Virus record (IMG/VR): IMGVR_UViG_3300017963_000643
Location: 1-28,674 of that record
Strand: one strand, 5' to 3'
From: a virus
Length of the DNA: 28,674 nt
Positions 7,239 through 14,394 of this stretch are shown here, one piece after another (positions within the stretch are counted from its first letter, which is position 1; each line of letters opens with the position of its first letter). The notes under the pieces were generated by a model, which saw only the letters and a list, made by a program, of their open reading frames with translations, was not told the DNA's origin and did not search any database. The translations under genes and the position numbers were made by a program.

Positions 7239-8612
7239 CTAAGAGACCAGGTTCTTGGTCAGGGTGACAGACCTGTTCTGCTGCTTCTTGCCCTTGTCCT
7301 GCTCGTCCAGATCTCCGGTGTTACCACCGGTGGGCTTTCCCTTCTCCAGCAGCTGCTCTCCACCCAAGGAGATGATGTGGGCCTTCTCTTCCTCGATCAC
7401 CTCGTTGACGGTCTTCTCCAGGTCCTCGGCCTCGGTGAGGTCCTTGTCCTTCAGCCGCAGGCGCACCCGGCCAGCCAGGTGCTCGGCACAATTCTCCAGG
7501 AGCTGATCCACCTGCTCCTCGACCGACTCCTTGGTCTCGGCGTCCTTCTTCTCCTGCTCCTGCTTGTCGACCTTGGCCTTCAGCTCGGAGTTCTCCTTCT
7601 CCACCTTCTCCAGGCGCTGGACCAGGTCGGAGATCACCTTGTCGGCCTCCTCCTTGGTCTCGGCCTTGGGGGCCGGCGCCGCCATCTTCACACCGCAGGC
7701 GGGACAGAACTTGCTGTTCTTGGGAACCACACCCTCGCACTCGGGGCACTTGGCCTCTTCCAGCTCCTCCTCCTCGTCCAGCTCCTCCTCTTCCGCGGAA
7801 AGCCGCTCGCGCATCTTATCTGCGAACGCGTCGCTCTCCATGTACTTGGAGACCATCTCGGGCAGGTTCTTCTCGAACTCTGCCTGGGCCTCGCTCTTGG
7901 CGGTCTCGACGGCCTTTTCAACCACCGCCTTGACCGCGTCACTCTCCAGAACACCCTTCATCAGGGCCTCGTTCTTGAGTACGTCGTCCAACTTGATTTC
8001 CATCTCCTCCTCCTCTGGGTTTTCGTCCTCGTTGTAGTCGGCGACGTGAGCATCGCCGATTGCAGGGCCGTTCACGCTGTCGTAGGTCTGCAGGCTGGCG
8101 TCGTCGTTCACCTCATCGAACTCCCGGCCGTCCCAGTCCTTGTTCAGAGACCAGTCGGGATGCTGATCGTTCATCCTCTTGGCCGTGACCTCGCCACGCG
8201 CCCTGGAGCTGAAGCCGATCTGTGCACCCGCCCGAATCTGGACCGCCAGGTCCTCGCCCGCCTGGGTTCCCATGACATCGATCCTGCCCATCACCTCGCC
8301 TTGCTCGTTTATCTCCAGTCCACGGACGATAAACGCGTTCTGGCGAATCGAAGGACCTCCCCTTGTGGGAGAAGGGTGGTCCGTCTCACCTATCATACCC
8401 CCGGTCTCCAGCAGACCGGACTTGGTCACCCGAGCGATCTCCTTCTGGTACCACTTGCGGGTGTACAACCGGCCGTTGCTGGTGATCCTGCCTGCATGGG
8501 CGAACTTGCCGCGGGCCTGCATAATCACGCCCTTGGGAAGCTGGACACCCTCTTGCAGGTCCTTCTCGACAATCCACAGGCTCTGGTCCTGCTGCTCGGT
8601 CAGGAACTTCAT
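7239..8612 (-). CDS. Prohead protease (gp21-like, S77) fused to acidic scaffold with zinc ribbon
   Basis: 457 residues from ATG 8612, which forms TGATG with the preceding stop and has GGAGGAGACG upstream; a GTG one codon earlier is the alternative. The N-terminal domain (about 1-190) is a gp21-type serine protease: GETDHPS holds the catalytic His (H79) and GFSSRARG the Ser (S135 or S136). The remainder is a long, highly charged, mostly helical region typical of a gp22-like core/scaffold, rich in Glu and Lys with coiled-coil stretches (about 320-365). A four-Cys zinc ribbon (CPEC at 289-292, CPAC at 303-306) interrupts it. The protease cleaves scaffold and capsid during head maturation. In T4 the protease and scaffold are separate genes; the fusion and the ribbon are notable here. 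Confidence 0.85.
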   Translation of the reverse strand: MKFLTEQQDQSLWIVEKDLQEGVQLPKGVIMQARGKFAHAGRITSNGRLYTRKWYQKEIARVTKSGLLETGGMIGETDHPSPTRGGPSIRQNAFIVRGLEINEQGEVMGRIDVMGTQAGEDLAVQIRAGAQIGFSSRARGEVTAKRMNDQHPDWSLNKDWDGREFDEVNDDASLQTYDSVNGPAIGDAHVADYNEDENPEEEEMEIKLDDVLKNEALMKGVLESDAVKAVVEKAVETAKSEAQAEFEKNLPEMVSKYMESDAFADKMRERLSAEEEELDEEEELEEAKCPECEGVVPKNSKFCPACGVKMAAPAPKAETKEEADKVISDLVQRLEKVEKENSELKAKVDKQEQEKKDAETKESVEEQVDQLLENCAEHLAGRVRLRLKDKDLTEAEDLEKTVNEVIEEEKAHIISLGGEQLLEKGKPTGGNTGDLDEQDKGKKQQNRSVTLTKNLVS

Positions 8613-9133
8613 CACGTCTCCTCCCTCTTGAACCTGATGTTCTTGCCAAGCTTCTGGCCCAGCGCCTTGAGCACCGCCTTCTGGTCGGTCTTGTTCAGCA
8701 CGTCGAACAGGCCGCCCAGGGCAGCGTCGATGGCCTTCTTGTCCTTACCGCTGTTGCGGCGACCGGCCTCTATGATCTGCCGGACTATCCTGTCGCGGTT
8801 GCGCTTCTCCGCGAACTCTGCCCTGACTCGCGCCATGACTCGCTCCTTATGGTCCTTCTTGTAGAACTTACTCCGGACGGAAACACCGTGGTCCTTCAGG
8901 TGGATGTTCTTCTTGGCGATCCACTCAGAGCCAGCCCTCTCGTACATGAGCTTGAACGCGGCCAGCGCATGCTCCACCGCGTCCCTCTTCTCGAACCCCG
9001 CGTCGTCCATCAGGTCCTCGACCAACCCGACCAGAACCTTGGCCTGGTGCAGCTTCAACTTGCACCCGTCCACCTCCACCGGGGCTCCCCAGTTCTTGAT
9101 AGACTCCAGACTGAACCAAGACATTTTGCTCAT
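8612..9133 (-). CDS. Hypothetical head-region protein
   Basis: 173 residues from ATG 9133, which overlaps the upstream stop as ATGA; the frame is open further 5' only within the neighbour. Not recognised. The N-terminus (MSKMSWFSLESIKNWG) leads into a predicted helical bundle with EVDGCKLKLHQAKVLVGLVE and AVEHALAAFKLMYERAGSEW, then a strongly basic middle (KKDHKERVMARVRAEFAEKR) and a C-terminal helix. The stop overlaps the protease-scaffold start, so production is tied to head assembly. A core or internal head protein, or a completion factor, is possible. The 29-bp repeated motif (9141-9169) ends 7 nt upstream of its start. Confidence 0.65.
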   Translation of the reverse strand: MSKMSWFSLESIKNWGAPVEVDGCKLKLHQAKVLVGLVEDLMDDAGFEKRDAVEHALAAFKLMYERAGSEWIAKKNIHLKDHGVSVRSKFYKKDHKERVMARVRAEFAEKRNRDRIVRQIIEAGRRNSGKDKKAIDAALGGLFDVLNKTDQKAVLKALGQKLGKNIRFKREET

Positions 9134-9405
9134 TTCAAAAGGTCCCCGCCGCTCTCTACCAGATGTTCGCGGCCGTAGTACGGAGTGGCCGCCAACCGGG
9201 TGTTCCCGAACCACGTCACCGACCCGTTGGCAGCATCATCGGCCCGGTTCCTGGCCTCACTCCAGCTGAAGCAATCCGGGCCCACCTTCCTCCACGGGCG
9301 CCTGGTCACGTCATACACCCGCCACACCTTCATACCGCTCACGGTGAACGGGCCCTCGATCCTGACCAGGGTTCCCTCCCTGGGCTGTGGAACGTCCGGG
9401 ATCAT
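9130..9405 (-). CDS. Small hypothetical head-region protein ending in EHLVESGGDLLK
   Basis: 91 residues from ATG 9405 (ATGA overlap with the preceding stop). Not recognised. It starts with a beta-like region (GTLVRIEGPFTVSGMKVWRV) and a WSEARNRADDA helix. The C-terminal YYGREHLVESGGDLLK is encoded by one copy of the 29-bp motif that recurs at 17620-17648 and 18268-18296. Its stop is shared with the start of the 173-residue gene. The beginning resembles a small barrel (EGTLVRIEG), so a small adaptor is possible, but that is inference. Confidence 0.6.
   Translation of the reverse strand: MIPDVPQPREGTLVRIEGPFTVSGMKVWRVYDVTRRPWRKVGPDCFSWSEARNRADDAANGSVTWFGNTRLAATPYYGREHLVESGGDLLK
9141..9169 (-). 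repeat. 29-bp repeated motif, copy 1
   Basis: Minus strand: CGAACATCTGGTAGAG, then AGCGGCGGGGACC. Twenty-one of 29 positions are identical in all three copies, and 25 of 29 match copy 2. Here it is coding, for EHLVESGGD in the 91-residue protein. Confidence 0.6.
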
Positions 9406-9581
9406 GCCTTCCCCAGCAACGCGCGGACACCCTCCACGATGGACTCCTTGATGCCCTTCATGCGCTTGTAGATCCCCATCACGTACTTCCAGTCCTTGGC
9501 CCTGTTGCGCTTCTTGGCCACCGCCTTGGCCTTTCGCCACAGACGCTCGTCCCTGGGTGTCTTGACAACGTTGACAGGCAT
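9402..9581 (-). CDS. Small conserved-type phage protein
   Basis: 59 residues starting MPVNVVKTPRDERLWRKAKA at ATG 9581 (TGATG overlap with the upstream stop). It fits a pattern I know from many phages, in which a short basic protein has ERLWRKAKA, then a YVMGIYKRM-type stretch; the function of these proteins is unknown to me. It is strongly basic and predicted helical. Both ends are coupled to neighbours by overlaps, so it belongs to the head operon. Nucleic-acid contact inside or around the head is one guess. Confidence 0.65.
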   Translation of the reverse strand: MPVNVVKTPRDERLWRKAKAVAKKRNRAKDWKYVMGIYKRMKGIKESIVEGVRALLGKA

Positions 9582-9958
9582 CACTTCATCCTCTGCCTGG
9601 GAATTCCCAACAGGCCCCGCTTCTTCAGGAAGCCCCTCAGCTCCTTGCCCTTGCGCCCCTTCCTGCCGGGGCCCGGCTGCAGGGCCCGCTCCACGAACAG
9701 GTCCACTGCCTCCTCCACCGCCTGTCCCAAACGCATCTTGGCCTTCTTGCGGCCCTTCTGGCTGTACGGAGGATGACCGCCGAACTGGCTCATGCTTCCA
9801 TTGGTGGTGTCCTCGTACCCCACCGGCACACTGATGCCGCTCCTGGTGAAGGCCAGGGGAGTCTTCTTGCGCTTCTTCTTTTTCTTGCGCTTCTTGAACG
9901 CGCTCCCGGCGAACTGGGCCACCGCACCCGTCGTGGTCTGCTCATTCCTGTCCGACAT
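9581..9958 (-). CDS. Lys-rich basic protein of unknown function
   Basis: 125 residues. Near the N-terminus a run of basic residues (KKRKKKKKRKK, about 22-32) precedes a Gly/Ser-rich stretch (GYEDTTNGSMSQFGG). A second basic region (KGRKKAKMRLG) and a helix (AVEEAVDLFVERAL) come next, then a basic tail. The net charge is very positive. Such proteins often bind DNA or are packaged in heads; I cannot choose between these. The start lies inside the 3' end of the preceding gene (17-nt overlap). The two AxAQFAG/SMSQFGG-like segments suggest a small internal repeat. Confidence 0.6.
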   Translation of the reverse strand: MSDRNEQTTTGAVAQFAGSAFKKRKKKKKRKKTPLAFTRSGISVPVGYEDTTNGSMSQFGGHPPYSQKGRKKAKMRLGQAVEEAVDLFVERALQPGPGRKGRKGKELRGFLKKRGLLGIPRQRMK

Positions 9959-10211
9959 TGGCTTCCTCCTCCCTGAGAATTGTTACCGCCTTGCTCAAGA
10001 ACGACTTGATGTTGAACGTGGTGGTCTGCTTCAGCGGGGTGGCCGTGTCGCTCACTGTGATCTTGCCATTGCGCCAGTCCACCCCGGTCACCAGGAACGT
10101 GGTCCCGTCCCGGTCCACGTGCTTGCCCTTCAGCTTGTGCAGCTTGCCCACCTGGGCCGCATACACCTTGCCCTTGATCCTCTTCAACAGCCTGGCAGCC
10201 AGGTTATCCAC
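9942..10211 (-). CDS. Small hypothetical protein (GTG start)
   Basis: 89 residues from GTG 10211, overlapping the TAA of the rmlB-like gene in GTGGATAA and preceded by GGGGGAGG. It begins (M)DNLAARLLKRIKGKVYAAQV, basic and helical, followed by a beta-rich part with GKHVDRDGTTFLVTGVDW and GKITVSDTATPL that looks like a small barrel. It ends in a helix (FLSKAVTILREEE). Not recognised. Coupled on both sides within the head module. Confidence 0.6.
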   Translation of the reverse strand: MDNLAARLLKRIKGKVYAAQVGKLHKLKGKHVDRDGTTFLVTGVDWRNGKITVSDTATPLKQTTTFNIKSFLSKAVTILREEEANVGQE

Positions 10212-11208
10212 GCTGACCCTCCCCCGGCACGATCTGCCAGTCGTCCGGAACCACCTTGTCCTCCCACCACCACCGGTTGTCCCTGTACCACTCCACCGTG
10301 GAGGTGAGCCCAGTACCGAACCTGATCTCCGGCCTCCAGCCCAGCTTGGCGATCTTGCCGCAGTCGATGGCGTACCGGCGGTCGTTCCCAGGACGGTCGC
10401 CCACCCGGTCGAAGTGCCCAGCCGGCAGGCCCAGCTGATCATTGACCAGGTCCACCACGTCCTCGTTACTCAGCCCGTACCCGGTGCCGATGTTGTACAC
10501 CTCACAACCCCCGTCCAGCATCACCTTCTCGATGGCCCGGGTGTTGTCGTCCACGTGGATCCACTCCCGCACGTTCCTCCCGTCCCCGTGCAAGGGGAAC
10601 CTCCTGCCCTCCATGCCGTAGGTGATGGCCTTGGGGATCAGCTTCTCGGGGTACTGGTACGGGCCGTAGTTGTTGCTGCTGCGCGTGATGGCAACGTCCA
10701 CCCCGTAGGTGCGACGGTACGCCATGCACATCAGGTCCCCGCTCATCTTGGCGGCCGCGTACGTGTTGCTGGGACTGGGTGGGTCGTCCTCCCTGCACGG
10801 TCGTACCCCCCGGGGAATGTCCCCGTACACCTCGTCGGTGCTAACGTACACCATCCGGCAGCCCCTGCGCCTGGCGGCCTCCAGGACGTTGAACGTACCG
10901 GCCACGTTGGTGCTTATGAACGGACCACCGTCCACGATGCTGTGGTCCACATGGGACTCGGCAGCACAGTGGACTATTACATCGGGCTTGAACCTATCCA
11001 CCGCGTCCAGCACCGCCAGACCGCTGGCCACATCCAACCGGCAGAACTGGTACCTGGACATGTTGTGGGCCCACACCTCGTTCAGGTTACGCCTGTCCGC
11101 CGCGTAGGTCATCAGGTCCACACCCACCACGTGGTAGTCCTGGGAGAGCAGCCGCCTGGTAAGAGCGGACCCGATGAAGCCCAGGTTGCCTGTCACCATC
11201 ACCCGCAC
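10204..11208 (-). CDS. dTDP-glucose 4,6-dehydratase family (RmlB-like)
   Basis: 334 residues from GTG 11208 (AAGGAG at a good distance); the frame is open further 5' but that part lies inside the neighbour. An extended short-chain dehydrogenase: NAD-binding VTGNLGFIGS (G7, G10, G13), YVSTDEVYG with T124-D125-E126, and YAAAK with Y150 and K154. The RmlB hallmark SSNNYGPYQYPEKLIP lies at 177-192. In this family these residues convert dTDP-glucose to the 4-keto-6-deoxy sugar used for rhamnose and related glycans; close relatives use other nucleotide sugars, so the exact substrate is uncertain. It is slightly short compared with the usual 340-360 residues but keeps all key motifs. Embedded by tight coupling among head genes, with no other sugar gene in view. 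A role in altering host surface glycan or decorating virion proteins is inference. Confidence 0.9.
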   Translation of the reverse strand: MRVMVTGNLGFIGSALTRRLLSQDYHVVGVDLMTYAADRRNLNEVWAHNMSRYQFCRLDVASGLAVLDAVDRFKPDVIVHCAAESHVDHSIVDGGPFISTNVAGTFNVLEAARRRGCRMVYVSTDEVYGDIPRGVRPCREDDPPSPSNTYAAAKMSGDLMCMAYRRTYGVDVAITRSSNNYGPYQYPEKLIPKAITYGMEGRRFPLHGDGRNVREWIHVDDNTRAIEKVMLDGGCEVYNIGTGYGLSNEDVVDLVNDQLGLPAGHFDRVGDRPGNDRRYAIDCGKIAKLGWRPEIRFGTGLTSTVEWYRDNRWWWEDKVVPDDWQIVPGEGQRG

Positions 11209-11212
11209 AGGG

Positions 11213-11632
11213 CTACTCCTTCTTCTTGCGCTTCTTGTGGACCAGGCTCTTACACTTCTCGTTGACGGTGTCCGCAATGATCCCGTCGACCGTGGCGGAC
11301 TCCAGCTTCAGCACCTCGTCCTTCAAGGCCTGCCTGATTACCCGCTGCACGTAGCCCACGCTGAAGCCGCCCTTGACGCTGTTCATGGCCTCCAACACCC
11401 GGTCATCGGAACTCGTCCAAGACAGGTCGGCCATCATATCGTCGTAGATCCTGCTGGCCACTACCTTCAGCTTCTTGGGGTTCACAGAGATCTGGGCGGC
11501 ATCACCCACCAGGCTCCCGGGGTCACCCTCCTCCACAGCGTCCTTTATCCGCCACCTGGCCCTGGCCCGAATCTTGGCCTCCAGCATCCCCTTCAACTGG
11601 TCACTGCTCAGCTTCTTCGTCTTTTTGGCCAT
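11213..11632 (-). CDS. Basic hypothetical head-region protein
   Basis: 139 residues with SD AAGGAGAG and ATG 11632. Not recognised. Both ends are Lys-rich (MAKKTKKLSSDQLKGMLEAK and HKKRKKKE). The middle is helical, with KLKVVASRIYDDMMADLSW and GYVQRVIRQALKDEVLKLES. One copy of the palindrome lies about 15 nt upstream of the start, between this gene and the 87-residue gene, so a new transcript or regulatory point may begin here. It is followed, 4 nt after its stop, by the GTG of the rmlB-like gene. Confidence 0.6.
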   Translation of the reverse strand: MAKKTKKLSSDQLKGMLEAKIRARARWRIKDAVEEGDPGSLVGDAAQISVNPKKLKVVASRIYDDMMADLSWTSSDDRVLEAMNSVKGGFSVGYVQRVIRQALKDEVLKLESATVDGIIADTVNEKCKSLVHKKRKKKE

Positions 11633-11646
11633 CGTAGTCTCTCCTT

Positions 11647-11663
11647 GTTAAACACTGTTTAAC
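11647..11663. promoter_or_regulatory. Palindrome copy 2 (GTTAAACACTGTTTAAC)
   Basis: Perfect 17-bp dyad in the 38-nt gap between two genes, 14 nt upstream of ATG 11632, next to the SD. It is identical to copy 3 and its flanks are similar on the 5' side (GAGAT before the arm on the minus strand). An operator or a translational hairpin could both work here. Confidence 0.55.
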
Positions 11664-11670
11664 ATCTCTA

Positions 11671-11934
11671 TCATTTGCCCGCTTCCAGCGGCATCTGCCA
11701 CTCCAGGCCACTCCAGGTAAGCTGTCGCTTATCCAGGTCCTCCTCCAAGGTCTCCCTCACCTGGTCCACGTCCCTCTTGTCCCCCCGGATCCAGACTCCC
11801 ATATCGGCACTCACCTCGTCGTCCAGCGGAGCCACCCGGACTGGGCTGCCAACGCTGGCCACCAGGGCCGCCACCAGGAGTTCGCTGGTCTCGGCCAGCC
11901 CCTCCGCCACGTAGTTCCAGGTTACCTGTGCCAT
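11671..11934 (-). CDS. Small hypothetical protein
   Basis: 87 residues from ATG 11934 (TGATG overlap). It begins MAQVTWNYVAEGLAETSELL and continues with VAALVASVGSPVRVAPLDDE, a beta-alpha pattern, and ends with a DVDQVRETLEEDLDKR helix and TWSGLEWQMPLEAGK. Not recognised. GC content is back to about 62 % here, unlike the 64-residue gene just upstream, so the low-GC cassette ends at or near this start. Confidence 0.6.
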   Translation of the reverse strand: MAQVTWNYVAEGLAETSELLVAALVASVGSPVRVAPLDDEVSADMGVWIRGDKRDVDQVRETLEEDLDKRQLTWSGLEWQMPLEAGK

Positions 11935-12128
11935 CACTTCTTCTCCTTCAGTAACTTCGTCACCGCTAGGTTAACCTTGTTTCTGTCTTCCGGTGACATC
12001 TGCAACATCAACAACGCCTCTGCATTGCCAAAATTCAACTCACCCGCCTTGACCGCCTTCCTGGCAACCCGGATCGCTGCGTCGGGATCGTCCCGCTTCA
12101 ATTTCAAAAGGTCATCCGCGTAACTCAT
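11934..12128 (-). CDS. 64-residue acidic/basic helical protein, possible partner of the MuF-peptidase
   Basis: Starts at ATG 12128 in an ATGA overlap with the MuF-metallopeptidase stop, with GGAGGGGC as SD. All predicted helix (DDLLKLKRDDPDAAIRVARK and NAEALLMLQMSPEDRNKV), no Cys, ending in KKLLKEKK-type basic residues. A 60-nt sample is 52 % GC, close to the peptidase half of the preceding gene and well below the flanks, so the two look co-inherited. A small gene directly behind a polymorphic effector domain is the usual place for an immunity or chaperone protein. That role is inference; I recognise no family. Confidence 0.6.
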   Translation of the reverse strand: MSYADDLLKLKRDDPDAAIRVARKAVKAGELNFGNAEALLMLQMSPEDRNKVNLAVTKLLKEKK

Positions 12129-14140
12129 GTCGCCCCTCCGTAGTAAATCTTCTTCGATCCGCCACTCTCGACAACCCACTCACTGAATACGTCGTCCAGT
12201 TCCTTCTTGAACTTCTTGTGAAGGTCGGCTGCTGCCTTTTTAGAAAGTCCCTTCGTGTACGAGGCAGGTAATTCAACCTCGTCCACGAACGACTTGACCA
12301 ACCGTTCCCATTTCCAGATCTCTTTACCGGGACCCATCTGCTTCTGGAACGCGTCGGTAATCACACTCATCACCTCCACGAATTCTTTGTGCTTCACCCT
12401 GACACTGAAGATCATAGGTGGTAGCCCCCCACCCTCTACTGAACCATGGATCTTCAAACCCGCCTTCTTCAATGCTATCCCCACCCTGTTCGCAATACGA
12501 TCTATATAGTCACCGTACGACGTGAATTGAGCCATCACATCGGCATTGATGTTGTACGTCTTCTTGATCAGTCTCATGCTTATCAAATCAGTTGCTGCTT
12601 CCTCCATTACGACACCCAACTCCTGATACCCCCAACCAAACCCACGGTTATATGAATGCACAGTCTCATGTACCAACGTATGCATCGAACTGATTGAATC
12701 CCGTGCACGGTCGCCTTGCAAAAACTTAGATGCTTCTTTCGCAGTGCCAGGATACATCTTGATCGTATCCGTCGCCGGCTCATATTGTGCAACGGCAGAA
12801 TGCTTCGTCCCCGTCTTGATATTTCTGGACACCCCCTTGTTGAACTCGTCCACAAAAATAGTCGAGCGTTCATTGGACATGCCAGTACCCTCGAACAACC
12901 GATCCAACTGCTCACGAAGTTCCGCCTGTTCCGCAGCCGACAGTTCCGACTTGCTCATCTTGTCCAACAACTCGGCGGTTCGTTTGTCGTCTAAGACTGC
13001 CGCCTTGTTCGTTTTCCTGGCCTTCCGCTTCAGCGCCTTCCCGGACAGCACCTCCCCGGTGGCCCGCTCGTACTCGCCCAACATGGACACCAGTTGCTTC
13101 CTCTCCACCATACCCAAGCTCTTTCCGTCTATCCCGTGCCGCATCAGATCCCTGACCGCCCGCCGGCCCACGTGCCTGCCTTCCAGCACATCGTCCACGC
13201 TCCAGATCGGCACGTCGTAGATCCCCTCCTTGGTAAGGAACTCGTTCAACTCGGCATTAGCCGCCTTTCTGGCCCGGATAGCCCCCTTGAGCTTTTCCCC
13301 GTCCGCCGTGGCTATCACCCGGCGGTTGGTGTTGATCTTCATGCGCAGGTCCTGGATGTACTTCTGCTCGTCCTCGGTGGGCAGGCGCATGCCTTTAGGG
13401 GGCGCCGGTCGCCGAAGCATCTCCACCAGACTCTGGTCCTTCTTCATGTCCAAGTCCCGCAGCTCCTGCACCTGCTGCTTGGACAGCTTGCCGGGCTGCA
13501 CGATCAGGCTGCACTCGCAGTTGCTCAGACACCTGGTGGCACCCGCCCTGGGAGTGGTCGGCAGGTCGGCCTTGGTATACGGGCTGTTGGAGGCCAGCAC
13601 CAGGCAGTCAGGGCAGTGCTCCGCGTGGCCCAGCTTCCACACGAACTGGCTGTCCATCGGAGCCGCCTCTACCCGAGCGTGGTCCCCTATCCCCTGCAGG
13701 GTCTGGGAATACATACCCACCCGCTGCTGCCTGGGCATCCGCAGGGTGTCGTTGTCGATATCGGTGCCGAACGCCCGGGCGTACTTCATCTCCTCGGCGG
13801 TGGCCCTCTTCAGGTACTCCAGGTCTCCCTCGTCCAGAGGGCGGCCCAGGTTGGCCTTGTACACCTGGGTGAAGTTGGTCTGGATGGCGTCCTGCATCCT
13901 GGTGTCGTAGGTGGCCAGGTTGATCTTGCCCGACTGCAGGTCCCCGGTGATCCCATCCAGCTGCTTGAAGTACCTGCCCTGCAGAGCGCTGGTATCCGCG
14001 GCCTCCATCCGGTAGGCTCGAACACCGGCCTGGTCGTCCACCCGAGCAATGGCCCGATCCACGGAGGCCAACAGTGCCGCCAGCTCCATGTCCGTCATAG
14101 CCTCCAGGGACTCCCTGGTTATATCTTGGGCTGCCCCCAT
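12125..14140 (-). CDS. MuF-type minor head protein fused to a C-terminal HExxH metallopeptidase
   Basis: 671 residues; SD GAAGAGGAGAGG. The N-terminal half is a phage head morphogenesis (Mu gpF/SPP1 gp7-like) domain with the typical GHAEHCPDC motif (H175, C176, C179) and CLSNCECSL (C204, C208, C210) about 172-212. MuF proteins bind near the portal and are packaged in the head. The C-terminal part from about residue 375 is different: it carries LVHETVHSYN with H491, E492 and H495, and MEEAATDL with E513/E514 as a likely third ligand, the pattern of a zinc metallopeptidase. GC falls from about 67-72 % to about 47-52 % at the same junction (near 13015), so the peptidase domain is probably a later acquisition. 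MuF proteins with swapped C-terminal toxin domains are known; the target here is unknown. Confidence 0.88.
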   Translation of the reverse strand: MGAAQDITRESLEAMTDMELAALLASVDRAIARVDDQAGVRAYRMEAADTSALQGRYFKQLDGITGDLQSGKINLATYDTRMQDAIQTNFTQVYKANLGRPLDEGDLEYLKRATAEEMKYARAFGTDIDNDTLRMPRQQRVGMYSQTLQGIGDHARVEAAPMDSQFVWKLGHAEHCPDCLVLASNSPYTKADLPTTPRAGATRCLSNCECSLIVQPGKLSKQQVQELRDLDMKKDQSLVEMLRRPAPPKGMRLPTEDEQKYIQDLRMKINTNRRVIATADGEKLKGAIRARKAANAELNEFLTKEGIYDVPIWSVDDVLEGRHVGRRAVRDLMRHGIDGKSLGMVERKQLVSMLGEYERATGEVLSGKALKRKARKTNKAAVLDDKRTAELLDKMSKSELSAAEQAELREQLDRLFEGTGMSNERSTIFVDEFNKGVSRNIKTGTKHSAVAQYEPATDTIKMYPGTAKEASKFLQGDRARDSISSMHTLVHETVHSYNRGFGWGYQELGVVMEEAATDLISMRLIKKTYNINADVMAQFTSYGDYIDRIANRVGIALKKAGLKIHGSVEGGGLPPMIFSVRVKHKEFVEVMSVITDAFQKQMGPGKEIWKWERLVKSFVDEVELPASYTKGLSKKAAADLHKKFKKELDDVFSEWVVESGGSKKIYYGGAT

Positions 14141-14394
14141 CCTCTCCTCTTCCAGACCCGGACGAACTCCACCCGGACCGCGCGCGCGTTGCCGCTATTG
14201 GCGTCTATCATCAGCACCGACGGGATCGCCATCAGGCAGGACCTGTCAGTCTCGTGCATCAGCCCGCAGGTGAACACCCCGTCCTCCTTGTCCCCTGCCA
14301 CCACCGGGCTGGAACCCCGCCGCTCGCAGTGCAGGTCACACTCGCTGCACACCACCGGCGTGTGCTGGTTGTCGATCCTCTGTTCCTCACTCAT
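14119..14394 (-). CDS. Small Cys-containing protein in the head module
   Basis: 91 residues from ATG 14394 (ATGA overlap; GGGAGGC upstream). It begins MSEEQRIDNQHTPVVCSECD and has CSECDLHCERRG early, then FTCGLMHETDRSC, so one or two zinc sites are likely. The C-terminal half (LMIDANSGNARAVRVEFVRV) is beta-like. Not recognised. Its stop lies 22 nt inside the MuF gene. It may be a small adaptor or regulator for its neighbours, but nothing is certain. Confidence 0.62.
   Translation of the reverse strand: MSEEQRIDNQHTPVVCSECDLHCERRGSSPVVAGDKEDGVFTCGLMHETDRSCLMAIPSVLMIDANSGNARAVRVEFVRVWKRRGWGQPKI

Noticed and set aside
9581-9584. GTG or TTG starts one codon before ATG in several genes (8615, 9584, 11937, 25225)
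   Set aside because: The ATG in each case overlaps the previous stop as TGATG, the usual coupling here, so the ATG was chosen.
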